DNA of 64,000 nt from Halogeometricum sp. S3BR5-2 (GCF_031624635.1 NZ_JAMQOQ010000005.1:350147-414146); one strand, 5' to 3'. Positions 52,641 to 62,969 are shown, numbered from the stretch's first letter. The notes: generated from the letters alone by a model not told the origin. Numbers and translations: made by a program.

Positions 52641-54152
52641 ATGAGATTACCCGAATCACAGGTCGCGGTGCTGAACGCCGCGAGCGCGACGGACGAACGG
52701 ACTATCGAGCGTCTCGCCGACGAGACGGGACTGAAACCGGAGACGGTGACGCAGGCCGCCTTCGAACTCCGCGAGGACGGCTACGTCGCCGTCGCGGAGA
52801 CGGAGGTGGTGGAGTACGAACTCACCGAGGAGGGCCGCGAGTACGTCGCGGACGGCCTGCCCGAGGTGCGCCTCTACCGCGCCGCCGTCGAAGCGGGCGC
52901 CGCCGACGACCCGGTGTCGATGGGGCAGGTCATCGGCGCCTCGGGCCTCGGCGGCCCGGAGGTGGACATCGCCCTCGCCAACTTCGGACGGAAGGGCTAC
53001 GGCGCCATCGACGCCGGCGAACTCTCGGCCGACGCGGACGCGGACGCCGAGAGCGACCCCGAAGCGACGGTGCTGGTCGCCCTCGCGGACGGCGAGGATG
53101 TCGACGACGCCGACGAAGAAACGCTTGAGCAACTCGTCTCGCGCAACCTCGTCGACCGGCGCGAAGAGACGGTCCGCTCGGTGACAGTCACCGACGAGGG
53201 CGTGACGCTCCTCATGGAGGGCGTCGAGGCGGCGGAGACGGTGGACCGCCTCACCCCCGAGATGCTCACGTCTGGAGAGTGGGAAGACGTCGAGTTCACC
53301 GAGTACAACGTCGAAGCCGACGCGCCCGAGGCGCGCGGCGGCAAGACGCACATCCTCAGACAGACCGCTGACAGAGTAAAGGACGTCCTGGTCGGCATGG
53401 GCTTTCAGGAGATGGAGGGGCCGCACGCCGACGCGGACTTCTGGATCAACGACTGCCTGTTCATGCCGCAGGATCACCCCGCCAGAACCCACTGGGACCG
53501 CTTCGCCCTCGACGTGCCGCCCATCGAGGAGTTGCCCGAGGACTTGGTGGACAGAGTCGAGGACGCCCACCGCCGCGGCGTCGGTCCGGACGGCGACGGC
53601 TACCACTCGCCGTGGTCGGAGGACTTCTCGCGCGCCATCGCCCTGCGCGGGCACACCACCTCGCTGTCGATGCGCTACCTCTCGGGGCACGAGGTGGGCG
53701 AGTTGGAGCCTCCCCAGCGGTATTTCTCCGTCGAGAAGGTGTACCGCAACGACACTCTGGACCCGACGCACCTCCTCGAGTTCTACCAGATAGAGGGCTG
53801 GGTGATGGCCGACGACCTCTCGGTGCGCGACCTGATGGGCACCTTCGAGGAGTTCTACGCGCAGTTCGGCATCACGGACATCCAGTTCAAACCGCACTAC
53901 AACCCCTACACGGAGCCGTCCTTCGAGTTATTCGGGCGGCACCCCGAGACGGGCGAACTGATAGAAATCGGTAATTCGGGTATGTTCCGCGACGAGGTGC
54001 TCGAACCGCTCGGCGTGGAGTGTGACGTGATGGCATGGGGTCTCGCCCTCGAACGACTGCTGATGCTCATGTACGGCTTCGACGATATCCGCGACGTGCA
54101 CGGGACGATGTCCGACATCGAACTGCTGCGGGAGACGGAGGTGCTGAAGTAA
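52641..54152 (+). CDS. pheS: Phenylalanyl-tRNA synthetase, alpha subunit
   Basis: 503 residues, the long archaeal/eukaryotic form with an N-terminal winged-helix region (residues ~1-100: AVLNAASATDERTIERLADETGLKPETV). Class II motifs include the YRND-type stretch VYRNDTLDPTHLLEFYQIEG and GLALERLLMLMYG near the end. With PheT forms the (alpha-beta)2 enzyme that charges tRNA-Phe. Stop and pheT start overlap as TAATG. Confidence 0.97.
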   Translation: MRLPESQVAVLNAASATDERTIERLADETGLKPETVTQAAFELREDGYVAVAETEVVEYELTEEGREYVADGLPEVRLYRAAVEAGAADDPVSMGQVIGASGLGGPEVDIALANFGRKGYGAIDAGELSADADADAESDPEATVLVALADGEDVDDADEETLEQLVSRNLVDRREETVRSVTVTDEGVTLLMEGVEAAETVDRLTPEMLTSGEWEDVEFTEYNVEADAPEARGGKTHILRQTADRVKDVLVGMGFQEMEGPHADADFWINDCLFMPQDHPARTHWDRFALDVPPIEELPEDLVDRVEDAHRRGVGPDGDGYHSPWSEDFSRAIALRGHTTSLSMRYLSGHEVGELEPPQRYFSVEKVYRNDTLDPTHLLEFYQIEGWVMADDLSVRDLMGTFEEFYAQFGITDIQFKPHYNPYTEPSFELFGRHPETGELIEIGNSGMFRDEVLEPLGVECDVMAWGLALERLLMLMYGFDDIRDVHGTMSDIELLRETEVLK

Positions 54153-55933
54153 TGCCCGTCGTCGACGTTCACCCCGACGAACTCAGACGGCTGACGGGCC
54201 ACGAGGACAAATCGGACGAGTCGTTCAAGGAGGACCTGTTCGCACTCGGACTGGAGTTCGAGGGCGAGACCGAAGAGGGGGCGTTCCAACTGGAGTTCGG
54301 TCCCGACCGACTCGACAGGCTCTCCGTCGAGGGCGTCGCGCGGTCGCTGCGCTACCAGTACGGCGACGACCGCGGGGTCTACGTCCCGAACACGAACAGC
54401 CCCGACTTCACGTTCGTCGTTGACGAGAGCGTGCCCGAGGAGCGCCCGTACGTCACCGGCGCGGTCATCCGCGGCGTCGACCTGGACGAGGACGCTCTCG
54501 ACTCGCTCATCCAACTTCAAGAAAAGCTGCACGCGACGATGGGCCGCAAGCGCGCGAAGGGCGCCATCGGCATCCACGACCTGACGATGCTCAAGGGCGA
54601 CGCCCTGCGGGAGGATTCGGACGGGAACTCCATCACCTACCGCGGCGTCGACCCCGACGGCGACACGTTCGTCCCCCTCGACGGCGACCGGGAGATGACG
54701 CCCGCCGAAGTGCTGGAGGAGCACCAGACCGGGAAGAAGTACGCCGACCTCGTGAGCGAGTACGACCGCTACCCGGCCATCTACGACGAACTCGGTCTGT
54801 TCTCGTTCCCGCCGGTCATCAACGGCCGCCGGACGGAGGTGTCGACGGAGTCGCGCGAACTGCTCGTCGAACTGACGGGCACCGACCAGTGGACCATCGA
54901 CCGGATGTGCAACATCGTCTGCTACGCGTTGGCGGCCCGCGGCGCGACCATCGAGGAGGTCGAGGTCGAGTACGAGTCGGGGACGCTCCGCCGCCCGGAC
55001 TTCGAGGTGGACACGAAGCGCGTCTCCCACGAGCGAATCGAGACGATGCTCGGCGTGGAGTTCGAGCGGCGAGAGGTGGCCGACCTGTTCGAGCGCTCGG
55101 GACTGGACGCGAAACTCGCGGACGACGAGGTCGGGTCCGGTCCCGCCGACGCACCCGGCGACGAGGCGGGTGACGGCGAGGACGACGAGGACGACGAGGA
55201 GACCGTCTACGAGGTGTCGATTCCGCCGTACCGCGTCGACGTGCTCCACCCCTTGGACCTCGTCGACGACGTGGGTCGGGCGTACGGCTTCAACGAACTC
55301 GAACCGCGCTACCCGAACGTCGGCACGGTCGGCGGCCGACACGAGCGCTCCCGACTGGAGGACGCCGCCCGGAACTCGCTCGTCGGACTGGGCTTCGAGG
55401 ACATGCTCAACTTCCACATGACGAGCGAGGCGGAGATTCAGGACCGCATGGGCGTCGAGGCCGGGAACGACTACCTCGGCGGCGGCGACCCCGCCGAGAT
55501 AACGGGGCCGTACAGCGAGGACTACACCGTCCTGCGGACGTGGGCGCTCCCCTCGCTGATGATGGTGCTGGAGAACAACACCCACCGGGCGTACCCGCAG
55601 GATTTGGCGGAAATCGGCCTCGTCGCCGAACGCGACGACTCGGTGAACACCCGCGTGAAGGAGCGACGGCACGTCGCGGGCGTCCTCGCGCGGCACGACG
55701 CGACGTTCGAGGACGCGAAATCTCGGCTCCAGACGCTCTGTCGGGACTTCGCCGTCGACCTGGAGACGCCGCCGGCGGAGCACCCCTCCTTCATCGACGG
55801 CCGGGCGGCGAGCGTCGTAATCGACGGCGAGAACGTCGGCGTCGTCGGGGAGATACATCCGAAAGTGCTGGTCGAACACGACCTCGAACTGCCCGTCGCG
55901 GCGTTCGAGTTCGACCTCGACGCACTGCGGTAA
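54152..55933 (+). CDS. pheT: Phenylalanyl-tRNA synthetase, beta subunit
   Basis: 593 residues from MPVVDVHPDE, the short archaeal beta form. B1-domain LRRLTG, the B5 region, and the C-terminal catalytic-like domain (FEDMLNFHMTSEAEIQDRMGVE) are visible. An acidic insert (DAPGDEAGDGEDDEDDEE) at about 335-352 is a halophile-type surface loop. Ends directly before an AT-rich gap. Confidence 0.97.
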   Translation: MPVVDVHPDELRRLTGHEDKSDESFKEDLFALGLEFEGETEEGAFQLEFGPDRLDRLSVEGVARSLRYQYGDDRGVYVPNTNSPDFTFVVDESVPEERPYVTGAVIRGVDLDEDALDSLIQLQEKLHATMGRKRAKGAIGIHDLTMLKGDALREDSDGNSITYRGVDPDGDTFVPLDGDREMTPAEVLEEHQTGKKYADLVSEYDRYPAIYDELGLFSFPPVINGRRTEVSTESRELLVELTGTDQWTIDRMCNIVCYALAARGATIEEVEVEYESGTLRRPDFEVDTKRVSHERIETMLGVEFERREVADLFERSGLDAKLADDEVGSGPADAPGDEAGDGEDDEDDEETVYEVSIPPYRVDVLHPLDLVDDVGRAYGFNELEPRYPNVGTVGGRHERSRLEDAARNSLVGLGFEDMLNFHMTSEAEIQDRMGVEAGNDYLGGGDPAEITGPYSEDYTVLRTWALPSLMMVLENNTHRAYPQDLAEIGLVAERDDSVNTRVKERRHVAGVLARHDATFEDAKSRLQTLCRDFAVDLETPPAEHPSFIDGRAASVVIDGENVGVVGEIHPKVLVEHDLELPVAAFEFDLDALR

Positions 55934-56124
55934 GCGCTCGGATTCGGTCCCTCTTCTCCTCTTTCTCCCCACAGTCTCGCAGTTCCCCCCCGTCTCCGCT
56001 CCTCTCTACCTTCCGGCGCGAGGGGAACATAACTCCGAAGAATCTCGAAGGGCGCAAAATTATCTACAATTATAACTCGATAAATTACCGGAATGTTTAG
56101 TACACCGTCGACTCGCAATTCTTC

Positions 56125-57330
56125 ATGAACGATTCTGAAGAGCGGTTCGAGACGCTCGCGGTGACGCACGGCGAACGCGGACAGCGACCCGCCGAGGGCG
56201 TCGAGGACGTGGCCGTTCCCGTCCACCTCTCCTCGACGTACGCGGTGCCGGATATCGACCCGGACGCGTCGCTGGAGACCCTGGACCCGGACGCGGGCGA
56301 GTTCCTCTACTCGCGGCTGTCGAACCCGACGCGGAACGCCTTGGAACACCGCTTGGGAGCGCTCTGCGGGGCAGACCACGCCTTCGCGTTCGGGTCCGGA
56401 ACCGCTGCCATCGTGACCGCCATCTCGGCCGCCGTCGAACCCGGCGACCACGTCGTCGCCTTCGACGACCTGTACGGCGGCACGAAGTCGATGCTCTCGC
56501 GGTACTTCGAGGACCGACTCGGCGTCGACGTGTCGCTGGTGGACGCGCGCGACACCGCGGAAGTCGCGGCGGCGATGCGTCCGGAGACGGCGCTCGTCTG
56601 GATGGAGTCGCCGACGAACCCGCTGCTTCGACTCTGCGACGTCGAGGCCGTCGCGGCCGTCGCGGACGACCACGGGGCACTGCTCGGCGTCGACAACACC
56701 TTCGTCGGGCCGTACTTCCAGCGACCGCTCGAACTCGGCGCCGACGTGGTCGTTCACTCGACGACGAAGTATCTCAACGGGCACTCCGACTCCGTCGGCG
56801 GCGCACTCGCGACGAACGACGCGGCGTTCGCCGAGGAGGTGACGTTCCTCCAACGCGTCGGCATGGGGAACGTGCTCGCGCCGTTCGACGCCTACCTGAC
56901 CCTCCGCGGCCTGAAGACGCTCCCGCTCCGGATGGAGAAACACGCCTCGAACGCGCAGGCCGTCGCGGAGTTCCTCGCGGAGCACTCGGCGGTGTCCGCG
57001 GTCCACTACCCAGGTCTCGACTCCCACCCGCAACACGATCTCGCGGCGCGGCAGATGTCGGGCTACGGCGGCGTGCTCTCCGTCGAACTGGACGCGGACC
57101 TGAACGGTACGGCGCGGTTCGTCTCCGAACTCGACCACTTCCCGCTGGCGGTCAGCCTCGGCGGCGTCGAGTCGCTCGTCGAACACCCGGCGACGATGAC
57201 GCACTCGCCGCTTTCGCAGTCCGAACGCGACTTCCTCGGCATCACCGACAGCCTCCTCCGAATCTCGGTCGGCGTCGAACACGAGACCGACCTGCTGTCG
57301 GACCTCGCGACCGGACTCGACGCGCTCTGA
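56125..57330 (+). CDS. Cystathionine gamma-synthase/lyase (trans-sulfuration PLP enzyme)
   Basis: 401 residues. Fold-type I trans-sulfuration signature: SRLSNPTRNALE, the FGSGTAAI loop, DNTFVGPYFQRPLELGAD and PLP lysine STTKYLNGHSD (Lys215). Archaeal members may be gamma-synthases, gamma-lyases or bifunctional. An AT-rich run (about 56055-56105) upstream probably carries the promoter. Links to sulfur amino-acid metabolism. Confidence 0.92.
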   Translation: MNDSEERFETLAVTHGERGQRPAEGVEDVAVPVHLSSTYAVPDIDPDASLETLDPDAGEFLYSRLSNPTRNALEHRLGALCGADHAFAFGSGTAAIVTAISAAVEPGDHVVAFDDLYGGTKSMLSRYFEDRLGVDVSLVDARDTAEVAAAMRPETALVWMESPTNPLLRLCDVEAVAAVADDHGALLGVDNTFVGPYFQRPLELGADVVVHSTTKYLNGHSDSVGGALATNDAAFAEEVTFLQRVGMGNVLAPFDAYLTLRGLKTLPLRMEKHASNAQAVAEFLAEHSAVSAVHYPGLDSHPQHDLAARQMSGYGGVLSVELDADLNGTARFVSELDHFPLAVSLGGVESLVEHPATMTHSPLSQSERDFLGITDSLLRISVGVEHETDLLSDLATGLDAL

Positions 57331-57494
57331 CGGTCGCTCTCGTTTCACCGGAGCGGTGAGTCCTCGCGGCCGCGGATGCGCCTCGTGACGCGCCGCCTCG
57401 GGCGGCCCGTCCGCCCGGTATCGTCCCCGTCGGGGAGTCTCGCCGGTTCAATCGAGTGACTTAACACGGCTTACGGCGGTACTTCTGCACAAGG

Positions 57495-60131
57495 ATGCCG
57501 AGCGGAGAATACGACCCCGAGACGGTCGAAGCGAAGTGGCAGGACAGGTGGGTTTCGGAGGACACGTACGCGTACGCCGACGCCGAGGGCGCCGACGCGG
57601 ACGCCGTAGACCCCGACACCGCCTTCTCCATCGACTCGCCGCCGCCGACGGTCTCGGGCAGTCTGCACTGGGGCCACGCCTACGGCTTCACCCTGCAGGA
57701 CTTCGTCGCTCGGTTCGAGCGCATGCGCGGGGAGAACGTCTTCTTCCCGTTCGGCTTCGACGACAACGGCATCGCCTCCGAGCGACTGACCGAGGAGGAA
57801 CTCGACGTCCGCCACCAGGACTTCGACCGGCGGGAGTTCCAGCGGATGTGCCGGGAGGTCTGCGAGGGGTACGAGGCCGAGTTCACCGAGAAGATGCAGG
57901 GGCTCGGTATCTCCATCGACTGGGACCAGACCTACCAGACCATCTCGCCCGAGGTCCAGCGCACCTCCCAACTCTCGTTCATCGAACTGTACGACGAGGG
58001 TCGGGAGTACCGCCAGCGCGCCCCGGCCATCTGGTGTCCCGAGTGCGAGACGGCCATCTCGCAGGTCGAGACGGAGGACGACGAACAGGACAGCCACTTC
58101 CACGACATCGAGTTCGACGTGGTCGATTCGGACGAAACGTTCGTCATCTCCACCACTCGCCCGGAACTGCTGCCCGCCTGCGTCGCCGTGTTCGTCCACC
58201 CCGACGACGAGGAGAACGAGCATCTCGTCGGCGAGGAGGCGCGCATCCCCATCTTCGGACAGGAGGTGCCCGTCATCGAGGACGAACGCGTCGACCTCGA
58301 AACCGGGTCCGGCATCGTCATGTGCTGTACGTTCGGCGACCAGACCGACATCGAGTGGTATCAGGCGCACGACCTGAATCTCCGCATCGCCATCGACGAG
58401 TCGGGCACGCTGACCGACGTCGCGGGCGAATACGCCGGGATGTCGTCGGCGGAGGCCCGCGAGGCCATCGTTTCTGACCTGGAGAACGACGGAGCGCTCC
58501 TCGACCGCCGCGCCATCACCCACACGGTGAACGTCCACGAGCGCTGCGGGACGAGCGTCGAGTTCCTCGTCAAGGACCAGTGGTACGTCGAACTCCTCGA
58601 TAAGACCGACGAGTACCTCGAAGCGGGTCGGCAGATGGACTGGTACCCCGAGAAGATGTTTACTCGCTATAAGAACTGGATCGAGGGGCTCCAGTGGGAC
58701 TGGTCCATCTCCCGGCAGCGCTCCTCCGGGATTCCGTTCCCCGTCTGGTACTGCGGGGAGTGCGAGCACGTCGTCGTCGCGGAGCGAGAAGACCTACCCG
58801 TCGACCCCCTCGCGGACGACCCGCCGGTCGACTCCTGTCCCGAGTGCGGCCACGGCGAGTTCGTCCCCGAGGACGACGTGTTCGACACGTGGGCCACCTC
58901 TTCCCTCACCCCTCTCATCAACGCCGGGTGGGGCTGGGACGCGGAGAAGGGAGAGACGACGCTGGACCGGCCGGAACTGTACCAGTTCGACCTGCGCCCG
59001 CAGGGCCACGACATCATCTCCTTCTGGTTGTTCCACACCGTCGTGAAGTGCTACGAGCACACCGGCGAGGTGCCGTTCGACAGCGTGATGATAAACGGGA
59101 TGGTCCTCGACGAGAACCGCGAGAAGATGTCGAAATCGAAGGGCAACGTCGTCTCGCCGGACGAAGTCGTCTCGAAGTACCCCGTCGACGCCGCGCGCTA
59201 CTGGGCCGCGGGGTCGGCCGTCGGCGACGACCTGCCGTACTCCGAGAAGGGGCTCCGCGCGGGCGAGAAACTCATCCGGAAGCTCTGGAACGCCTCGAAA
59301 CTGGTCGAGAGCCTCACCGATGACGCCCCCGAGGAGTTCGACCACGACGAACTCCACGCGCTGGACCGCTGGCTCCTCGCGGAGTTGGACCAGGAGATAG
59401 CGCGCGTCTCCGAGAAGCTGGAGAACCGCGAGTTCTCGAAGGCCCGGGACGGCCTCCGGAGTTTCTTCTGGAACACGTTCTGCGACGACTACCTCGAAAT
59501 CGCCAAACAGCGCGTCCGCGAGGAGGACGACGACTCCGCGAAGTACACTCTCCAAATCGCGCACCGCCGCTTCGTCAAACTGTTCGCGCCCGTCCTCGCG
59601 CACGTCACGGAGGAACTGTGGCGCGACATGCACGGCGAAGAGGCCGAAAGCGTCCACCGCGCCGCGTGGCCCGAACCGCTCGGCGTCGACGCCGACGTCG
59701 CGGCCGGCGAGACGGCGATGGCCGTCGTCGGCGCCCTCCGCAAGTACAAGAGCGACAACCAGCTTTCGATGAACGCCTCGGTCGACCGCGTGCTGGTGTA
59801 CGGGAACGTCCGCGGCTTCGAGGAGGACATCAGCGGCGTGATGCACGTCGAGGAGTTGGAAACCTTAGATGAGGAACCGCAGATAGAGTCCGTCGTCACC
59901 GGCGTCGACCTCGACTACTCGCTGGTCGGCCCCGAGTTCGGCGCGCAGGTGCCGGACATCGAAGCGGACATCGAGGCCGAGGAGTACGAGGTTGTCGACG
60001 GGAGCCTCCGCGCCGGCGGCGCCGAACTCGACCCCGAGATGTTCACCATCGAGGAGGAGCGCCGGTATACCGGCGAGGGCGAGATGCTCGAAGCGGGCGA
60101 CGCCGTCGTCATCGTCCAGCACGGCGACTGA
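57495..60131 (+). CDS. valS: Valyl-tRNA synthetase
   Basis: 878 residues. SPPPTVSGSLHWGHAYGFTLQDF is the ValRS HIGH region; EKMSKSKGNVVSP supplies KMSKS. The editing domain carries FVISTTRPELLPACVAVFVHP, and CPECETAISQVE plus CPECGHGEF are zinc-type clusters of archaeal ValRS. Acidic throughout. Discriminates isoleucine/leucine by signature (WGHA rather than LeuRS). Stand-alone. Confidence 0.95.
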   Translation: MPSGEYDPETVEAKWQDRWVSEDTYAYADAEGADADAVDPDTAFSIDSPPPTVSGSLHWGHAYGFTLQDFVARFERMRGENVFFPFGFDDNGIASERLTEEELDVRHQDFDRREFQRMCREVCEGYEAEFTEKMQGLGISIDWDQTYQTISPEVQRTSQLSFIELYDEGREYRQRAPAIWCPECETAISQVETEDDEQDSHFHDIEFDVVDSDETFVISTTRPELLPACVAVFVHPDDEENEHLVGEEARIPIFGQEVPVIEDERVDLETGSGIVMCCTFGDQTDIEWYQAHDLNLRIAIDESGTLTDVAGEYAGMSSAEAREAIVSDLENDGALLDRRAITHTVNVHERCGTSVEFLVKDQWYVELLDKTDEYLEAGRQMDWYPEKMFTRYKNWIEGLQWDWSISRQRSSGIPFPVWYCGECEHVVVAEREDLPVDPLADDPPVDSCPECGHGEFVPEDDVFDTWATSSLTPLINAGWGWDAEKGETTLDRPELYQFDLRPQGHDIISFWLFHTVVKCYEHTGEVPFDSVMINGMVLDENREKMSKSKGNVVSPDEVVSKYPVDAARYWAAGSAVGDDLPYSEKGLRAGEKLIRKLWNASKLVESLTDDAPEEFDHDELHALDRWLLAELDQEIARVSEKLENREFSKARDGLRSFFWNTFCDDYLEIAKQRVREEDDDSAKYTLQIAHRRFVKLFAPVLAHVTEELWRDMHGEEAESVHRAAWPEPLGVDADVAAGETAMAVVGALRKYKSDNQLSMNASVDRVLVYGNVRGFEEDISGVMHVEELETLDEEPQIESVVTGVDLDYSLVGPEFGAQVPDIEADIEAEEYEVVDGSLRAGGAELDPEMFTIEEERRYTGEGEMLEAGDAVVIVQHGD

Positions 60132-60202
60132 GACGACGAGACGCTGAGACGCGAACGTCGTGTCGTTTCCGTCGCACCCGCCGCCCGCTCTCGACGCCGC
60201 CG

Positions 60203-61594
60203 TCAGTCCGCCCGCGGGGTCCGGAGCGCCGAGTGCCCGTCGCTCGCGCCTTCCTCCCGACCGGCTTCCGTCGTCTCTTCTCCTTCGCTCCCGTTCCGCT
60301 CGTTCGCCTCCCCGTCCTCCTCGACCGCGCCGAACAGCGAGAGGTCCACCGCCTCGGCCATCGCCCGGTAGCCGGCGTCGTTCGGGTGGAGGTGGTCACC
60401 GCTGTCGTACTTCGAGAGCATCCGTCCGGGGTGGTCCGGGTCGCGCAGGGCCGCGTCGAAGTCGACGACGCCGTCGAAGACGTCGGTCGTCCGGATGAAC
60501 TCGTTGACGGCCTGTCGCTGCGCCTCGGCCTCGGCGCCGCCGTAACTCTCGGAGGCGCCGCCCGCGGGCGTCAGCGTCCCGGCGAACACGTCGATGTCGT
60601 GAGCGTGTAGCTGTCGGGCTATCTGCTTCAGTCCGAAGATGATGCGGTCGGCGCCGACGGCCGGCGGGTGCTGGCCGATGTCGTTTACCCCTTCGAGCAG
60701 GATGACCTCCGTCACGCCGGGTTGGGCGAGGACGTCGTGGTCGAGGCGGGCGAGGGCGTTGTTGCCGAACCCGGTTCCGGAGACGGAGTCGTAGAGCACG
60801 CGGTTCCCCGAGATGCCGGCGTTGACGACGGAGCGCTCGACGCCGTTCGCGACGAACCGGCGGGCCAGGTAGTCCGGGTAGCGGTGGTCCGCGCCCGGCG
60901 TCGACGCGAAGCCGTCGGTGATGGAGTCACCCAACGCGACGACGGTTCCCACCTCCTCGTCCGCGAGGACGTCGACCCCCTTCAGGAAGAACCACGACAT
61001 CGCCGCCTCCTCGAACGCGTCGCCGCCGGACGCCTCGGTGTAGTTCCCCAGTGCCGAGTACGTCCGCTTCAGGGCGAGGGGGTGCCGCGTCGCCGGCCCC
61101 GTCGCGTCCACCGCGTAGAAACTCACGGCGAGGTCCTCGTCCGCCGCCACGTCGAACTCCACGGGGTCGCTGTAGACGGCCGCGCCGGCCGGGAGGAAGA
61201 CGGACTCCTCGCCGCCGAACGTCACCGTCTCCGTCGACCCGGGGACGACGCTCGCGCCGTCGTCGCGGTCCGCGACGGTGACCTTCGCGAAGGTGACGGG
61301 GTCGTCGCCGTAGCGGTTCGTGAGGCGGAGGCGGACGGTCGACCCGTCGACGCTCGGGTTGACCATCTGTCTGACCGTCCGATTCTCGAACCCCGCGCGG
61401 GAGAGGCCGCTTTCGGCGGGCGGGGCGGGCGCCGCGGACCACGTCCCGACGAAGTGCTCGCCTCCCGTTCCGTCCGTCCCCTCGGTTGACCCCGAGTCCG
61501 ATTCCGACCCCGTCGCCGCGACGGCGCCCGTTCCGAGAGCGGCCGTCCCGACGGCCGCGCCGACCGTCTTGGCGAATTCTCTGCGATTAATCAT
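60203..61594 (-). CDS. Tat-exported SGNH/GDSL hydrolase
   Basis: 463 residues. Twin-arginine signal MINRREFAKTVGAAVG, a Ser/Gly/Thr-rich linker, then an N-terminal beta domain and the SGNH core: GDSITDG (catalytic Ser), GISGN and GVNDIG, and SGDHLHPNDAGY (catalytic Asp/His). Extracellular esterase or lipase/acetyl-hydrolase-like. A long acidic, Glu/Gly-rich C-terminal tail (about 40 residues) follows. Confidence 0.88.
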   Translation of the reverse strand: MINRREFAKTVGAAVGTAALGTGAVAATGSESDSGSTEGTDGTGGEHFVGTWSAAPAPPAESGLSRAGFENRTVRQMVNPSVDGSTVRLRLTNRYGDDPVTFAKVTVADRDDGASVVPGSTETVTFGGEESVFLPAGAAVYSDPVEFDVAADEDLAVSFYAVDATGPATRHPLALKRTYSALGNYTEASGGDAFEEAAMSWFFLKGVDVLADEEVGTVVALGDSITDGFASTPGADHRYPDYLARRFVANGVERSVVNAGISGNRVLYDSVSGTGFGNNALARLDHDVLAQPGVTEVILLEGVNDIGQHPPAVGADRIIFGLKQIARQLHAHDIDVFAGTLTPAGGASESYGGAEAEAQRQAVNEFIRTTDVFDGVVDFDAALRDPDHPGRMLSKYDSGDHLHPNDAGYRAMAEAVDLSLFGAVEEDGEANERNGSEGEETTEAGREEGASDGHSALRTPRAD

Positions 61595-61671
61595 TTTGAT
61601 ACGGCTCGCGGTTCCGGCCCGGCGCGAAAATATCTACTGGCCAACCTATGGGAACTGATAGGAACGGTGCG

Positions 61672-62730
61672 CTACAGGTCCGCGCCGACGGCCTCGTCCA
61701 CCGAGTCGAAGCCGTCGCGTTCGAGCAACTCCAGCAGTCCCTCGTTGATGTCGCGCGCGAGCGTCGGCCCCTCGAAGACGAGGCCGGTGTACAACTGGAC
61801 GAGACTCGCGCCGGCGCGAATCTTCGCGTACGCGCCCGCCGCGGAGGAGACCCCCCCGACGCCGACGACGGGCACGTCCGTCCGTTCGGCGACGAAGCGG
61901 ACCATCTCGGTCGCTCGGCCCTCGATGGGGGCGCCCGAGAGGCCGCCGCGTTCGGCGCGGTTCGGACTGCGCAGTCCGGCGGGCCGGTCGGTGGTCGTGT
62001 TCGTGGCGACGACGCCGTCGAGGTCGTACTCGTCGACGACGTCGAGGGCGTCCTCGACGGCGGGGTCCGGCAGGTCCGGCGAGAGTTTCACGAGGAGGGG
62101 CGAGGCGCCTGCGTCGACGAGTCCCCCGAGGATGGCCTCCAAGGAGTCGCGGTTCTGCAAGTCGCGGAAGCCCTCGCTGTTGGGACAGGAGACGTTGACG
62201 GCGACGTAGTCGGCGTGTTCGCCCACCCGTTCGTAGCTGTCGCGATAGTCGGCGGGGGCGTCCTCGGGGTCGGTCGATTCCGAGAGGGCGAGGTTGACGC
62301 CGACGGTGACGTCCGGGTCGGGTCCGGCGGCGAGGCGTTCGCCGACGGCGTCGGCGCCCTCGTTGTTCAGACCCATGCGGTTGACGATGCCGCGGTCCTC
62401 GCGGAGGCGGAACATCCGGGGGCGGGGGTTGCCGTCCTGCGGGTCGGCGGTGACGCCGCCCACCTCGACGTGGCCGAAGCCGAGGCTCCCGAGGACGTCG
62501 GGCACCTCGGCGTTCTTGTCGAACCCGGCGGCGACGCCGACGGGGTTCTCGAAGGAACAGTCGAACGCTTCGGTGCGGAGTCTCTCGTCGTCGACGCGGT
62601 ACCGGGCGGCGAACGCGTCGGCGAGGAAGGTGTGCTGTGCGGTCCGGAGGCCGCGGTGGACGAGTCCGTGCGCCGTCTCCGGCGGGAGCGAGAAGAGCGC
62701 GGGTTTCAGTGCTCGATAGAGGGTTCGCAT
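61672..62730 (-). CDS. pyrD: Dihydroorotate dehydrogenase (class 2-like)
   Basis: 352 residues. N-terminal helical extension (RTLYRALKPALFSLPPETAH), GFDKNAEVP, the PQDGNPRPRMFRL...GIVNRMGLNNEG segment and C-terminal FMN loops (GAPIEGRATEMV, GVGGVSSAAGAYAKIRAGA) match quinone-dependent class 2 enzymes. At the base position, however, the motif reads NVSCPN, with Cys182 where class 2 usually has Ser. It oxidises dihydroorotate in de novo pyrimidine synthesis. Confidence 0.93.
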   Translation of the reverse strand: MRTLYRALKPALFSLPPETAHGLVHRGLRTAQHTFLADAFAARYRVDDERLRTEAFDCSFENPVGVAAGFDKNAEVPDVLGSLGFGHVEVGGVTADPQDGNPRPRMFRLREDRGIVNRMGLNNEGADAVGERLAAGPDPDVTVGVNLALSESTDPEDAPADYRDSYERVGEHADYVAVNVSCPNSEGFRDLQNRDSLEAILGGLVDAGASPLLVKLSPDLPDPAVEDALDVVDEYDLDGVVATNTTTDRPAGLRSPNRAERGGLSGAPIEGRATEMVRFVAERTDVPVVGVGGVSSAAGAYAKIRAGASLVQLYTGLVFEGPTLARDINEGLLELLERDGFDSVDEAVGADL

Positions 62731-62771
62731 CGGGTGTAGGTGTGTCGGCGTTCGGTCGGACTCCGGCGGGT

Positions 62772-62969
62772 TCAGAAGTCGTGTTCGACGTCGTCCGGGT
62801 CGGCCTTCTGGATGATGATCTTACCGTCACGAACCCGAACGAACACCTCGTCGCCGATGTCCATCCCGGCGACGGCGAGTTCGTCCTCGTGGAGGTTCAC
62901 GTGGACGTTGTGGTACTCGCCGTTCTCGTCTTTCGCGCCACTTGGGCTGAGCTTCTTTTTCCGGACCAT
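62772..62969 (-). CDS. AbrB/SpoVT-like small protein
   Basis: 65 residues from MVRKKKLSPS. The pattern YHNVHVNLHEDELAVAGMDIGDEVFVRVRDGKIII is that of swapped-hairpin AbrB domains (MazE/SpoVT), DNA-binding dimers. No toxin partner adjoins. Divergent from MC1 across 236 bases containing two TATA-like elements. Confidence 0.75.
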   Translation of the reverse strand: MVRKKKLSPSGAKDENGEYHNVHVNLHEDELAVAGMDIGDEVFVRVRDGKIIIQKADPDDVEHDF

